Source of the DNA: Paenibacillaceae bacterium
GTDB taxonomy: Bacteria; Bacillota; Bacilli; Paenibacillales; Paenibacillaceae
DNA: 64,000 nucleotides
Assembly: GCA_004134985.1 (NCBI GenBank)
Contig: REGQ01000005.1
Coordinates: 1-64,000, forward strand
Direction of reading: 5' to 3'
Part shown: positions 49,317-59,317 of the stretch, in pieces
Layout: every line of letters starts with the position of its first letter
Numbering within the stretch: position 1 is the first letter of the stretch
Made by a program: the position numbers and the translations under genes
The notes under the pieces: generated by a model
Database searches by the model: none
What the model was told of the DNA's origin: nothing
What the model saw: only the letters and a program-made list of their open reading frames with translations

Positions 49317-50189
49317 ATGTCCAATGTGATTAGAACGTTATGTTATGATGCGGAGCTGCAAATGGAAGCTTATCGTTTCCAGGGAGTCATGCAGGATTTC
49401 CCCAGTCATTTTCATGACTACTACGTAATTGGTTTTATAGAGAATAGTCAACGGTATATGAGTTGTAATAATCAGGCGTATATCATTAATCCAGGTGATA
49501 TCCTTATCTTCAATCCAAGGGATGTTCATTCTTGTAAACAAATAGAAGGGAAACCACTGGATTATGGAAGCATTAATATACAACCCAACTGCATGAGAAG
49601 AATTGTTCGTGAAATTACGGGTAGGGAGTATTTGCCGGTATTCTCACACAATCTTCTTTGCCAAAGTGAGCTTGCATCGTCTTTGCGGGAATTGCATGAC
49701 ATGATATTTAGAGGAGAAACCAATTTTATTAAAGAAGAACTGTCTTATTTTCTAATTGGTCAGCTGCTTCAAGAATATTCGGATATGTCAGCTGAAGGTG
49801 AACAATCAGATGGAGAAACGCAAGCAGAGTTCGATGAGATTTGCGAGTATTTGGAAGCTAATTATGCGTCCAAAATAACACTATCAAATTTGAGCCAACT
49901 AGCTGGCCTTAGTAAATATCATTTTCTACGTTCTTTCACCCGTCAGCGGGGAATCTCTCCTTACAATTACTTGGAAACGATTCGAATTGCCAATGCCAAA
50001 AAGTTATTGGAGCAAGGGGTTGCACCAGCTCATACGGCCTATTTAACCGGATTCAGTGATCAGAGTCATTTTACCAATTTCTTCAAAAGGTTTATTGGCT
50101 TGACTCCTGGGCAGTACATGCGGATGATTATGAATGAGGTACCCATTGCGACTGCGCCCGGGCTGCAGAAAGGCGATATGATAAATTGA
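49317..50189 (+). CDS. AraC-family regulator of the adjacent EamA transporter
   Basis: The product is 290 aa. Residues about 20-100 are the AraC cupin (FPSHFHDYYVIGFIENSQRY, then NPGDILIFNPRDVHSCKQIE). The double helix-turn-helix is at about 180-275 (ITLSNLSQLAGLSKYHFLRS and APAHTAYLTGFSDQSHFTNF, then GLTPGQYMRM). This HxH and PGD pattern is common in regulators of amino-acid exporters. AAGGAAGGGG precedes the ATG. The stop overlaps the TTG start of the EamA gene (TTGA), so the two are coupled, and regulation of that transporter is likely. Confidence 0.92.
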   Translation: MSNVIRTLCYDAELQMEAYRFQGVMQDFPSHFHDYYVIGFIENSQRYMSCNNQAYIINPGDILIFNPRDVHSCKQIEGKPLDYGSINIQPNCMRRIVREITGREYLPVFSHNLLCQSELASSLRELHDMIFRGETNFIKEELSYFLIGQLLQEYSDMSAEGEQSDGETQAEFDEICEYLEANYASKITLSNLSQLAGLSKYHFLRSFTRQRGISPYNYLETIRIANAKKLLEQGVAPAHTAYLTGFSDQSHFTNFFKRFIGLTPGQYMRMIMNEVPIATAPGLQKGDMIN

Positions 50190-51088
50190 TAAATTCAAAA
50201 ATTCGTATTGCTGCCCATGCGACTGCACTGTTAACCATCTTTATATGGGGGACAACGTTTATCTCGACCAAAGTTTTGCTAGGTGACTTTAACCCCCTTG
50301 AAATATTGTTCTTTCGCTTTGTGATTGGTTATGTTGTTTTATGGGGTGTTTATCCCCGCTTCGTTAAATGTTTGAAACGTAGAGACGAGCTATTGTTCGC
50401 AGCGGCCGGTTTTTGTGGTGTTACGCTGTATTTTTTGATGGAAAATATTGCTCTGATTTATACGTATGCCTCCAATGTGGGGATTATCGTTTCGGTTGCC
50501 CCGTTTTTTACTGCAGTAATGGCCCATTTTCTTCTCAAGGATGAACGACTTCATTTGAGGTTTTTTATCGGATTTGTAATTGCTATTTTTGGCATTTCGT
50601 TAATATCTTTGAATGGAAGCTTTGTTCTTGCGTTAAATCCGCTGGGTGATCTGCTGGCAGTGCTCGCTTGTGTATGCTGGGCGGTATATTCAATTTTGAT
50701 GCGCAAGATTAGTGAACTTGGCTATCCCGTTGTTGGCAGTACTCGGCGAGTTTTCTTTTACGGACTGCTGTTTATGCTGCCAGCTTTATTTCTGTTCGAT
50801 TTCCAGTTTGATTTAGAACGTTTTGCAGATGGAATCAACCTTTCCAATATCCTTTTCCTTGGTTTCGGTGCTTCTGCGGTATGCTTTGTCACATGGAACT
50901 GGAGCGTAGCCGTTCTGGGGGCTGTTCAAACAAGCTCTTATATTTACCTTGTTCCCGCAGTGACCGTGTCAGCTGCCTATCTTATATTAAATGAAAATAT
51001 AACAGTTGGGGCTTTGATCGGAGCATTGTTTACGTTGGTGGGGTTAATTGTATCGGAAAGAGGATTTTCGATTAGGAAAAAAGTGTAA
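50186..51088 (+). CDS. EamA/DMT-family transporter
   Basis: The product is a 300-aa membrane protein with ten helices in two EamA repeats. Repeat 1 begins LLTIFIWGTTFISTKVLLGD, and repeat 2 begins GDLLAVLACVCWAVYSILMR. The family exports metabolites such as amino acids; the substrate is unknown. TTG is the start and overlaps the stop of the AraC gene, so it is translated by re-initiation. A hairpin follows at 51122. The AraC/EamA pair is a common two-gene cassette in Firmicutes. Confidence 0.9.
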   Translation: MINSKIRIAAHATALLTIFIWGTTFISTKVLLGDFNPLEILFFRFVIGYVVLWGVYPRFVKCLKRRDELLFAAAGFCGVTLYFLMENIALIYTYASNVGIIVSVAPFFTAVMAHFLLKDERLHLRFFIGFVIAIFGISLISLNGSFVLALNPLGDLLAVLACVCWAVYSILMRKISELGYPVVGSTRRVFFYGLLFMLPALFLFDFQFDLERFADGINLSNILFLGFGASAVCFVTWNWSVAVLGAVQTSSYIYLVPAVTVSAAYLILNENITVGALIGALFTLVGLIVSERGFSIRKKV

Positions 51089-51121
51089 TCCCCATTGCAT
51101 GCTAAGCGTCTTTACAACCCG

Positions 51122-51170
51122 AACGAGCCAGTTCCTATTTCCAGGGAAGTGGCTCGTTAATTGATTTTTT
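51122..51170 (+). terminator. Rho-independent terminator
   Basis: AACGAGCCA and TGGCTCGTT pair, extended inward by TTCC and GGGAA, and are followed by AATTGATTTTTT. It is 33 nt after the EamA stop. Confidence 0.8.
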
Positions 51171-51231
51171 GCTTGCCGGGAACGCAATGCGTAAGAAATG
51201 AAGAGGGGGATATAGGATTACGCTCAACCGT

Positions 51232-52215
51232 TTACTGCTGAGTTAACAATAAACTTGCGGCAAAATCGGGGTCTTCCAGAATTGGACTGCCGATGGCGAT
51301 ACAATCGGCTAATTGGTCTTCTATTATACGGTTGGCAAGACTGCGAGTGTAAATCTTTCCAACTGCAATAACCGGGATATTCAAATGTTGTTTGATTGCA
51401 GCAGCATGGGGCACCTGGTAAGCTGTGTACACGTCATCAGGTTGAACAGGAAGAAGGCCGCCTGTTGAGACATGAATCGCATCTAACTCAGATTCGAGGG
51501 GCTTTAACATTTTTGCCCACTCCTCCGGAGTCAGTCCCCCCTGGCAATAGTCGGTTGCAGAAATCCGTATGGTTACCGGATAGTCTTTACCGACCTCACT
51601 TCGAATTTCAGCCAGAACTTCTTTTAAAAATCGGGACCTATTTTCAGAATTTCCTCCATAGCGATCCGTTCTTATGTTCGATAGCGGGGATAAAAATTGG
51701 TGAATTAAAAAACCATGTGCTGCATGTATTTCAATGCCATCGAATCCGGCTTCTATGCTTCGCTTTGCCGCCAGACGATATTCTTCAATGACCTTCTTAA
51801 TGCCGTCAGGAGAGAGCGATTCGGGAGTGCCGTAATACTCATCGAATGCAATTGCGCTCGGGGCAACTAATGTATGGGTAACTTCAGGTGAAGATTTCCT
51901 TCCGCCATGTGACAACTGGATAAAGACAGGGGTCTGGTGTTCGTGAATGGCCTCGGTAATTTTCCTTAAGGGTTCTACGTGCTGATCCGTAAAAATACCA
52001 ATATCGTTTTCCCACAGTCTTCCACTGGAAGATATTGCGGTGGATTCTAAAATAATGAGCGCTACATGACCTGCCCTTCGGCTGTAATGTTCAATATGAT
52101 GGTCGGTGGGAAAAGCCTCGGGAGTCCCCTTATATTGCTGCAGGGGTGCCATGATTAGCCGGTTTTTCAAACTTAAACTGCCTAAACTTATGGGATCATT
52201 TAATGTCAATGTCAT
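51232..52215 (-). CDS. Old yellow enzyme-family NADH:flavin oxidoreductase
   Basis: The product is 327 aa, an FMN-binding TIM barrel. LKNRLIMAPLQQYKGTPEAF is the N-terminal FMN loop, FIQLSHGGRKS carries a core active-site segment, and GFDGIEIHAAHGFLIHQFLS with TDRYGGNSENRSRFL is the classic OYE signature. Such enzymes reduce activated double bonds of enones. The length and lack of a Cys-rich C-terminal part place it with YqjM/NamA-like or short OYE proteins. AAAGGAG lies seven to eight bases before the ATG. It is divergent from an Lrp/AsnC gene, a possible regulator, across 146 nt. Confidence 0.92.
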   Translation of the reverse strand: MTLTLNDPISLGSLSLKNRLIMAPLQQYKGTPEAFPTDHHIEHYSRRAGHVALIILESTAISSSGRLWENDIGIFTDQHVEPLRKITEAIHEHQTPVFIQLSHGGRKSSPEVTHTLVAPSAIAFDEYYGTPESLSPDGIKKVIEEYRLAAKRSIEAGFDGIEIHAAHGFLIHQFLSPLSNIRTDRYGGNSENRSRFLKEVLAEIRSEVGKDYPVTIRISATDYCQGGLTPEEWAKMLKPLESELDAIHVSTGGLLPVQPDDVYTAYQVPHAAAIKQHLNIPVIAVGKIYTRSLANRIIEDQLADCIAIGSPILEDPDFAASLLLTQQ

Positions 52216-52361
52216 GTCGATTCTCCTTTGCAAGTGATTAGTGACAGTTTATTATGGATAGGACGAAAGATAAATGCTATTATTAAGGTGAAATTCGATC
52301 TGAAACTCAGTTATTTTGTTATTTTGATCATTTAACCTTTAATAATGAGGTGATTATTCGT

Positions 52362-52796
52362 ATGGATCAGATTGATTCGAAAATTTTATCGTTGATGCAT
52401 GAAAATGCTAGAATTCCTATTTCTGAGATGAGCAGAATGATTGCGATGTCACAGCCGGCCGTAACAGAACGACTCCGGAAACTAGAGGAGCAAGGAATAA
52501 TAACGGCTTATCGCGTGCAATTGTCACCACAAAAGCTTGGCCTGCATACTACCGCATTTGTTATGTTCAAAACGAATAGTTGCCCGGATTTCATCAAGTT
52601 CTGCGAAGCATCCCCTGAGATTGTCGGTCTCTACAGAACGAGCGGAGAGTATAATTTTTTAATGAAGGTATTAACCGAAACGACGGAATCATTGGCCAGC
52701 TTGCTTGATAAGTGCAATGTCTTCGGATTTTCATCGATTTTAATTGTCCTCTCAACGGTATTCGAGGACAAAAATCTATTATCCCGCGATATATGA
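52362..52796 (+). CDS. Lrp/AsnC-family regulator
   Basis: The product is 144 aa. Residues 1-55 form the helix-turn-helix (QIDSKILSLMHENARIPISE, then MIAMSQPAVTERLRKLEEQG). Residues about 65-140 form the RAM effector domain (VQLSPQKLGLHTTAFVMFKT, GEYNFLMKVLTETTESL). GAGGTG precedes the ATG. It is divergent from the OYE gene. On the other side it is convergent with the M20 gene, the two stops being three nucleotides apart, so there is no room for a separate terminator between them. The ligand is likely an amino acid. Confidence 0.92.
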   Translation: MDQIDSKILSLMHENARIPISEMSRMIAMSQPAVTERLRKLEEQGIITAYRVQLSPQKLGLHTTAFVMFKTNSCPDFIKFCEASPEIVGLYRTSGEYNFLMKVLTETTESLASLLDKCNVFGFSSILIVLSTVFEDKNLLSRDI

Positions 52797-52799
52797 TCG

Positions 52800-54023
52800 C
52801 TAACCTTCGCTCGCATGGTTGAATGCCTCCAACACAAACAACATGTGTAATTTTGCGCCAATTTTAAGCGCCCGTTCGTCCACATCGAAACGCGGGTGAT
52901 GCAGCGGGTGAACGATTCCCAGCGATTCATTGCCAATGCCAAGGAAGGCGAAGGCACAGGGGATTTGTTCGGCATAGAGAGAGAAATCCTCCCCCGCGAG
53001 ACTCGGTGTCTCCAGCCATTGAACGGCTGCCCCGATATGTGCTGCTGCCCTCGCTGCAATTCCAACTGTGTCTGCATCGTTTAGCAAAGCTGTTCCCAGC
53101 CTAAAGCGGGACGTATACGTCCCGCCGAATGAGCTGGCAACGGACTGTGCGCGCTGCTCGAGCAGATGTTTTATCCGCTGAACCGCGTCAGTGCCGAACG
53201 TGCGATAGCTGCCCGTTACTGTCCCTTTTTCAGCGATGGCATTCAGAACCGTACCCGCATGCATAGTGCCGAAGGACAACACGGCTGGTACTAGCGGATT
53301 CCACTGTGCAGCCAAAGCCGTCTTGGCTTCAATCACAAATTGAGCCGTCATCATCAAAGCGTCGGCTGCCAGATGCGGAGCGGCATGATGTCCGGCCAGT
53401 CCCTGGAACTCGTAAGTGAAATGGGAGGAAGCAGCCATCATGTATCCTTCCCTCAGTCCGATCTTGCCGGTTGGCAGATCTGGCCAGACATGCAGGCCGA
53501 AGCCAAGCTCAGCGTCTCCCAAGACACCGTCGTCGATAAGATCCCGGCTTCCGCTGACGAGACTGCCATCCTCGGGGCATGGGCGTGCGCCTTCCTCAGC
53601 TGGCTGGAATACGAATCGCACCGTGCCGCTCAGACTGGCCCGCTCCTTGCTCAGGGCATAAGCCGCCCCGAGCAGCATTGCTGTATGTGCATCATGCCCG
53701 CAGGCATGCATGAAGCCATCACGAAGTGAGCGGTACGTCGAATCCGACAGCTCTTGGATGTGCAGGGCGTCCATATCCGCACGCAGCATGATCGTGCGGC
53801 CATCCTGACCGCCTCGCAGAATGCCAACAACGCCGGCCTTGAATCGCTTGCCCACGCCTCGTTTCACTTCAAGACCCCAGGCTTCCAATTGCTGTGCGAC
53901 GACCGTTGCAGTTCGCTCGACATCGAACATGCTCTCCGGATAGCGATGCAGCTCTCGGCGTATGGAAATCATTTGATTCTCGTACGCGTCCAGATGCGCG
54001 ATCAATCGTTGTGAGAGTTTCAT
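52800..54023 (-). CDS. M20-family amidohydrolase (HipO/YxeP-like deacylase)
   Basis: The product is a 407-aa zinc amidohydrolase that removes acyl groups from amino acids. Metal-binding parts are [30 protein letters not shown] and [18 protein letters not shown], then [15 protein letters not shown], and [20 protein letters not shown] near the end. The dimerisation domain sits at about 190-310. Its ATG overlaps the stop of the monooxygenase gene (ATGA). With the NtaA-type monooxygenase it recalls the YxeP/YxeK pair of Bacillus, which degrades N-acetyl S-alkyl cysteines; a similar role is inferred. It is the last gene of the minus-strand operon. Confidence 0.9.
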   Translation of the reverse strand: MKLSQRLIAHLDAYENQMISIRRELHRYPESMFDVERTATVVAQQLEAWGLEVKRGVGKRFKAGVVGILRGGQDGRTIMLRADMDALHIQELSDSTYRSLRDGFMHACGHDAHTAMLLGAAYALSKERASLSGTVRFVFQPAEEGARPCPEDGSLVSGSRDLIDDGVLGDAELGFGLHVWPDLPTGKIGLREGYMMAASSHFTYEFQGLAGHHAAPHLAADALMMTAQFVIEAKTALAAQWNPLVPAVLSFGTMHAGTVLNAIAEKGTVTGSYRTFGTDAVQRIKHLLEQRAQSVASSFGGTYTSRFRLGTALLNDADTVGIAARAAAHIGAAVQWLETPSLAGEDFSLYAEQIPCAFAFLGIGNESLGIVHPLHHPRFDVDERALKIGAKLHMLFVLEAFNHASEG

Positions 54024-55354
54024 GTGCGATGTGCAGCCACGACAGTGTTGTAGCGGTTGGCTGGAATCGGAAGTCCCAGATTGCCACGCAGCGTGTCTTC
54101 CTCGTATTCTATCCGATAGAGCCCCCTTTCCTGCAAAATAGGCACGACCAGCTCAACGAATTCCTCCAGTGCGTTCGGCGTAAGCGATTGAATGAAGAAG
54201 CCGTCCGCAGCCTCTTTCTCATAATAAAGCTGAATCAGATCGGCAATGTGCTCCGGAGTTCCGATGAACTCGCCTGGCGGCGATACGGAGCGAAGCGCGA
54301 CCTGGCGAAGCGTGAGCTGCTGCTCCGCAGCAAGCCGTTTAATTCGATCGGCACTGCTTCTGTGGCTATTGTTTCCCAGGTCGCCCAGCTCAGGGAATAA
54401 TTCATCTAGCGGATACTGCGAGAAGTCATGATGGTCAAAGAATCTGCCCAACTGATCAAGCGCTCGTTCGATCGTCACAAGATTCGCAATTTCTTCGTAT
54501 TTGCGCAAGGCCTCCTCCTGTGTTCGACCAACGATGACGCCGATGCCATGCAGAATCGCAATATCATGCTCTGAACGTCCATAGGCCTTGGCGCGGGACT
54601 TTAAATCCCGGTAGAAGGATATGGCATCTTCGATACTCGCATGTTCAGTCAATACGGCATCCGCCGATTTGGCGGCCAGGTTTTTGCCAGCCTCAGATGA
54701 GCCGGCCTGAAAGATGACAGGCTGCCCTTGTTTTGAACGGGCAATATTGAGAGGGCCCTGGACAGCGAAGAACTCGCCCTTGTGATGAAGTGCGTGCATT
54801 TTCGATTTATCGAAGAATATCCCCGTCTCCTTATTGCGGATAAACGCGTCGTCTTCCCAGGAATCCCATAATCCTCTGGCAACTTCGATAAACTCCTCCG
54901 CAATGCGGTACCGCTCGGAATGCGACGGATGCGCCGTCTTCCCGAAATTGCGGGCCGAGCCTTCAAGCGGGGAAGTAACGACGTTCCAACCGGCTCTGCC
55001 GCCGCTGATATGATCCAATGAAGCGAATTGCCTGGCCACGTTGAACGGCTCGCTATAAGAGCTTGACAGTGTGCCGACCAGTCCTATTTTACTCGTCACA
55101 GCGGCAAGGGCAGACAGAATTGTGACTGGCTCGAATCGGTTTAGAAAATGCGGAATCGACTGTTCAGTTATATACAGCCCGTCAGCGATAAAGACCAGGT
55201 CAAACTTTCCGGCTTCCGCAATTTGGGCTTGCTGCTTGTAGAATTCCAGGCTGACGCTCGCGTCTGCCGGCGTGTCGGGATGTCTCCATAAGCCAATATG
55301 TGCGCCTATACCCTGTATAATGGCGCCGAATTTAATAGATTTTCTTGTGGACAT
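54020..55354 (-). CDS. NtaA/SnaA/DszA-family FMN-dependent monooxygenase
   Basis: The product is about 444 aa, a luciferase-like monooxygenase that uses reduced FMN from a partner reductase. [40 protein letters not shown], and RPGA-like [20 protein letters not shown] are typical of the NtaA branch, which includes YxeK/CmoJ that open S-substituted cysteines. The start is ATG or a TTG two codons earlier; AGGAG lies 11 or 5 bases upstream. It lies between the ABC ATPase gene (41 nt upstream) and the coupled M20 gene. No flavin reductase gene is present nearby. Confidence 0.92.
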   Translation of the reverse strand: MSTRKSIKFGAIIQGIGAHIGLWRHPDTPADASVSLEFYKQQAQIAEAGKFDLVFIADGLYITEQSIPHFLNRFEPVTILSALAAVTSKIGLVGTLSSSYSEPFNVARQFASLDHISGGRAGWNVVTSPLEGSARNFGKTAHPSHSERYRIAEEFIEVARGLWDSWEDDAFIRNKETGIFFDKSKMHALHHKGEFFAVQGPLNIARSKQGQPVIFQAGSSEAGKNLAAKSADAVLTEHASIEDAISFYRDLKSRAKAYGRSEHDIAILHGIGVIVGRTQEEALRKYEEIANLVTIERALDQLGRFFDHHDFSQYPLDELFPELGDLGNNSHRSSADRIKRLAAEQQLTLRQVALRSVSPPGEFIGTPEHIADLIQLYYEKEAADGFFIQSLTPNALEEFVELVVPILQERGLYRIEYEEDTLRGNLGLPIPANRYNTVVAAHRT

Positions 55355-55395
55355 GTTCAATCACGCTCCTAATTGATCTTCCAACAGATATAGGC

Positions 55396-57450
55396 TCAGA
55401 GTGGATAATGACAGGCAGCCACATGATTTGTCCCGACATTTCGCAATGCCGGCGCCTCTTCCCGGCACCTGGCTACAGCAGCAGGACAGCGCGTATGAAA
55501 ACGGCAGCCGGATGGAGGAGAGGCTGGCGAAGGAATCTCTCCCTGAATGTTGGCGAATTCCCGCTTTCTTGATGGGTCGAGTATCGGAATTGAAGTCAAC
55601 AGACCGGCCGTGTACGGGTGTGCGGGATGTCGGAACAGCTCCTCGGCAGGGGCAATCTCCACCAGATTGCCCAAGTACATGACACCGATCCGCGAGGACA
55701 TGTGACGGACAATATTCAGGCCATGGGCGATAAATACGTAGGTCAAGCCAAGCTTTTGCTGCAATTCCTGCATCAGATTGACAATCTGAGCTTGCACGGA
55801 TACGTCCAACGCCGATACGGCCTCATCCGCAAGCACGAAGCGGGGCCGCAATGCAATGGCCCGTGCTATGCCAATGCGCTGCCGCTGCCCGCCGGAAAAC
55901 TCATGCGGATACCGGTCATACCACTTCGGATTTAGTCCGACCTGCTGCAGCAAGTCCGCGACGCGGCTTCTTCGCTCTGACGGATGGAGACGATCATGAA
56001 CGTCGAACGGCTCGGCAATCGTCTTGCCGATTGTCCAACGCGGATTGACAGAGCCGTAAGGGTCCTGAAAGATCATTTGCATGTCACGGCGTACCGTCTG
56101 GCGGCTCTCCCGGTTCATCGTCGCCAGATCCTCTCCTCGGAACCGAACCTGTCCGGCTGTCGCTTTCTCCAATTGAATCAGAACGCGGCCCAGCGTCGAC
56201 TTGCCGCTGCCCGACTCCCCGACAAGCCCGAATGTTTCCCCCTCGTGAATGGAGAACGTTACATCGTCGACCGCATGAATCCGCGCTTTCGTCCGTCCGA
56301 ATGCATCTCTCACCGGATAATGCTTGGTCAGTCCCTTGACCTCAAGAAGAACTGACAACTCGTCTTCGTATGCCGGTTCATTGACAGTTGCGGAGGCAGA
56401 AGCCTCAGACAAGCTGAAGCCAGATGAGCGCTCTGATTCCAAATTCGCAGCATTCGCTGTCCCAGAAGTTTTCTGCAGCAAAATCCGGGTATGCCAGCAT
56501 GCGGTCTTGTGAGCATCGTTTCCCTCCAGCGTGGGGGACACAATCCGGCATTGATCTGTAGCCAGAGGACAGCGTGGATGAAAGCGGCAGCCATCAGGAA
56601 ACGCATGGATGCTGGGCGGGGCACCCGTAATCGCAGAAAGCGGAGCTCCGCGGGCGCTGTTCATTGTGGTGATGGAGCGGAGCAGCGCTGCAGTATAGGG
56701 ATGTCTGGGTTGAGTGAACAAGCTGTCTACAGTGGCTTGCTCCACGATCCGCCCGGCATACATGACAATCATGCGATCAGCTATTTGAGCGGCGATGGCC
56801 AGGTCGTGCGTGATGAGGAGGATAGACATGCCGAAATCTTTCTTCAAGTCGTTGAGCAGTCGCAAGATTTGCGCCTGGATCGTCACATCGAGCGCAGTTG
56901 TCGGTTCATCGGCAATGAGTAGCTCGGGGCCGCTTGCCAAAGCCATCGCAATCATCGCCCGCTGCAGCATACCTCCTGACAACTCGTTCGGATACTGGGA
57001 CAGCCGAAGCTCCGGCTGGGGAAACCCGACGCGGCGCAACAGCTCGATGGCATGCTTGCGTGCTTCTTTTTTGGTCCGCTTGTCATGCTGAACTATCGTC
57101 TCTACCAATTGAGCTCCGATTGTATAGACGGGATCAAACGCGGCCATCGGCTCCTGAAAAATCATTGCGATTTTTTTTCCGCGAAGGGCTCTAAGCGCGC
57201 TATCGGGCAGAGTCGTCAACTCCAGACCATCCAGCTTGACGCTTCCTGAGGTAATGCGTCCTTGATCGAAGTCTGTCAGGCGCATAAGTGCTTTGGAAGT
57301 GATGGTTTTGCCGCTGCCGGACTCACCGACAAGACAAAGCGTCTCACCTCGTTCAATATGAAAGGAAACATCGGTCACCGGTACGAGGGGAGGTTCTGAA
57401 GCCTGAAATTCTACGGTCATTCTCTCGACGGTCAATAAAGGGTTATTCAT
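55396..57450 (-). CDS. Fused double ABC ATPase (DppD-DppF/GsiA-like)
   Basis: The product is 684 aa. Two complete ATPase domains sit on one chain. Domain 1 has LVGESGSGKTITSKALMRL, LSGGMLQRAMIAMALA and LLIADEPTTALDVT. Domain 2 has LVGESGSGKSTLGRVLIQLE, SGGQRQRIGIARAIALRPRF and LADEAVSALDVSVQ. Each ends in the Cys-rich oligopeptide ATPase tail (CRFHPRCPLATDQC and CRFHTRCPAAVARC). Dpp/Opp systems usually use two separate ATPases; the fused form is known from GsiA of the glutathione importer. AAGGAGG fixes the start. It powers the DppB/DppC-like permeases encoded just upstream. Confidence 0.93.
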   Translation of the reverse strand: MNNPLLTVERMTVEFQASEPPLVPVTDVSFHIERGETLCLVGESGSGKTITSKALMRLTDFDQGRITSGSVKLDGLELTTLPDSALRALRGKKIAMIFQEPMAAFDPVYTIGAQLVETIVQHDKRTKKEARKHAIELLRRVGFPQPELRLSQYPNELSGGMLQRAMIAMALASGPELLIADEPTTALDVTIQAQILRLLNDLKKDFGMSILLITHDLAIAAQIADRMIVMYAGRIVEQATVDSLFTQPRHPYTAALLRSITTMNSARGAPLSAITGAPPSIHAFPDGCRFHPRCPLATDQCRIVSPTLEGNDAHKTACWHTRILLQKTSGTANAANLESERSSGFSLSEASASATVNEPAYEDELSVLLEVKGLTKHYPVRDAFGRTKARIHAVDDVTFSIHEGETFGLVGESGSGKSTLGRVLIQLEKATAGQVRFRGEDLATMNRESRQTVRRDMQMIFQDPYGSVNPRWTIGKTIAEPFDVHDRLHPSERRSRVADLLQQVGLNPKWYDRYPHEFSGGQRQRIGIARAIALRPRFVLADEAVSALDVSVQAQIVNLMQELQQKLGLTYVFIAHGLNIVRHMSSRIGVMYLGNLVEIAPAEELFRHPAHPYTAGLLTSIPILDPSRKREFANIQGEIPSPASPPSGCRFHTRCPAAVARCREEAPALRNVGTNHVAACHYPL

Positions 57451-57467
57451 AGCGTTCCTCCTTGCGC

Positions 57468-58352
57468 TTAGCGGCTGCTGTTTCTGGGGTCCAGGATGTC
57501 CCGGATATGGTCTCCAATGATGTTGATCGCCAGCACAAACAGCGCGATGGCCAGTCCCGGAAAGGTGCAAATCCACCAGGCTACCGTCAGGTAACCCCTT
57601 CCTTGCGCCAGAACGGCTCCCCAGTCAGGAATTTCCTTAACAACGCCCAACCCGAGAAAGCTGAGCGCAGCGCCCGCCAGAATCGAAGTTCCGATCCCGA
57701 TGGTCGACATCACTAGAAAAGGGGTAAATGAGCCTGGCAGCACATGCTTGAGAAATATATGGATGTTTGAACTGCCGATCGATCGTGAGGCGAGCACAAA
57801 CGGCCGGTTCTTGACACTTAGTACTTGGCTGCGCATTATTCTGGCATAGCGAGGAATCGCGGAGGCTGCAATGGCCAGCACCACATTGGTCAGACTCGGC
57901 CCGGTTGCCGCCGCAATGGCCAGGGCAAGCAGGATGCCAGGAATGGTCATCAAAACCTCGGTGAACCGCATTACAAGAATATCGACCCAGCCCCCGATGT
58001 AACCGGATAAAGTGCCCAGCGCCGTTCCGGCCACGCCGCCAACTGCTACGGAGGCAAGCGCGATCAGCAGAGAATCACGGCTGCCGTACACAATCAGACT
58101 AAAGACATCGCGTCCAAAGTAATCGGTTCCCAGCCAATGATTTCTTCCTGGCGGCTGCATCAAGCTGGACGGATCAATTTTGGTCGGCGACAGGGATGTT
58201 ATCCACTGCGGCACAATGGCGCACAGAATTATGAACATAATGATCAGGCCTGATACATACAGGAATAGATGGGAGCCTCCCAGACGCCATTTCCGCCCCG
58301 GTTGTCTGCGATCTGCCATCCACAGCGGCTTGACCTCAATTTCAGCCTTCAC
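57468..58352 (-). CDS. Peptide-type ABC permease (DppC/GsiD-like)
   Basis: The product is 294 aa with six helices; the first is at about 28-50 (LFLYVSGLIIMFIILCAIVP). HWLGTDYFGRDVFSLIVYGS is the hallmark of DppC-like permeases, and the EAA loop reads FVLASRSIGSSNIHIFLKHV. GTG is the start because GGGAGAGG lies about six bases upstream; a far longer frame continues upstream but overlaps the neighbour in a wrong frame. The gap to the DppB-like gene is 17 nt and to the ATPase gene also 17 nt, so the operon is tight. Confidence 0.92.
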   Translation of the reverse strand: MKAEIEVKPLWMADRRQPGRKWRLGGSHLFLYVSGLIIMFIILCAIVPQWITSLSPTKIDPSSLMQPPGRNHWLGTDYFGRDVFSLIVYGSRDSLLIALASVAVGGVAGTALGTLSGYIGGWVDILVMRFTEVLMTIPGILLALAIAAATGPSLTNVVLAIAASAIPRYARIMRSQVLSVKNRPFVLASRSIGSSNIHIFLKHVLPGSFTPFLVMSTIGIGTSILAGAALSFLGLGVVKEIPDWGAVLAQGRGYLTVAWWICTFPGLAIALFVLAINIIGDHIRDILDPRNSSR

Positions 58353-58369
58353 TTTCGCCTCTCCCTTCC

Positions 58370-59296
58370 TTATTGCGGTCGCCTGAGGCGCGGATCGACG
58401 AAGAGATACGACAGGTCGACCAGCAGGTTCACGCCTACATAAATGATTGCAGTGAAGAATACAACGCCTTGCACGACTGGCATATCCTTGGCCAGAATTG
58501 CATCGGCGAGTACCCGACCGATGCCCTGCCTGGAAAATACCGTCTCGATGACCACTGTTCCGCTCAGCAATTCTCCAATTGTGATGCCGACCATCGTTAA
58601 CGCCGGGATCAGGGAATTCCGCAATGCATGTCTGTACATCACCGAGCGCTCCGTCAATCCCTTGGCGCGCAGCGTAAGGATGAAGGGCTCTCCCAGCATC
58701 TCCAGCATCGTGTTGCGGACCAGCCGGACGATAAAGCCGGCCCCGACCAATCCGAGTGCAATTCCGGGAAGGATGAGCGTCTTCCATCCATCCGATCCCA
58801 TCGCCGGAAACCAGCCTAATTGAATGGAGAAAGCCAGCAGCAGCAAAATTCCTGTCCAGAAGGCCGGCATGGAGATGCCGAACAGTCCGACAAATCTGGC
58901 GATAAAGTCGATTATGCCGTTGCGGTGAATGGCAGAAAGAACGCCAAGCAGAATGCCAATGATGACGGAGAACAACGTGCTGACCAGTGTCAACATCAAT
59001 GTTGCGGGCACATGCTCCAGAATTTTGGGGAGTACGGGGTCCTTGTTGATGCGCGATTGACCGAAATCCCCTTGAAGCAAATGAGAAAAATAGGTAACAA
59101 ATTGCTGGTAGAATGGTCTGTCCAGTCCAAGCTCATGTCTGAGCTGGGCAATGGCCTCCGGTGTCGTCGCGTTGCCGTCCAGCATTTGCAGAACGGGGTC
59201 TCCGGGGAGGATGTACATGATGAAAAAAACGAGCATAGACGAGCCGATAATTACAAATAAGGAGGTCAGAAGGCGAGTTGCAATATTTCCTGTCAC
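58370..59296 (-). CDS. Peptide-type ABC permease (DppB/GsiC-like)
   Basis: The product is 308 aa with six helices; the first is at about 10-30 (LLTSLFVIIGSSMLVFFIMY). Family marks are ILPGDPVLQMLDGNATTPEA, LRHELGLDRPFYQQFVTYFS, LLQGDFGQSRINKDPVLPKI and the EAA loop FILTLRAKGLTERSVMYRHA. It forms the channel with the DppC-like protein. GTG is used as start with GGGGAGG upstream. It follows the solute-binding protein gene after 21 nt. Confidence 0.93.
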   Translation of the reverse strand: MTGNIATRLLTSLFVIIGSSMLVFFIMYILPGDPVLQMLDGNATTPEAIAQLRHELGLDRPFYQQFVTYFSHLLQGDFGQSRINKDPVLPKILEHVPATLMLTLVSTLFSVIIGILLGVLSAIHRNGIIDFIARFVGLFGISMPAFWTGILLLLAFSIQLGWFPAMGSDGWKTLILPGIALGLVGAGFIVRLVRNTMLEMLGEPFILTLRAKGLTERSVMYRHALRNSLIPALTMVGITIGELLSGTVVIETVFSRQGIGRVLADAILAKDMPVVQGVVFFTAIIYVGVNLLVDLSYLFVDPRLRRPQ

Positions 59297-59317
59297 AACA
59301 GCTTTCCTCCCCTGCCT

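Noticed and set aside
55396-57576. An upstream extension of the fused ATPase by 42 residues
   Set aside because: The added part overlaps the end of the permease gene out of frame, and AAGGAGG marks the internal ATG.
57468-58787. A 439-residue reading of the DppC-like permease
   Set aside because: The first 145 residues overlap the DppB-like gene in another frame and are not protein-like; a GTG with a good ribosome site gives the normal 294 residues.
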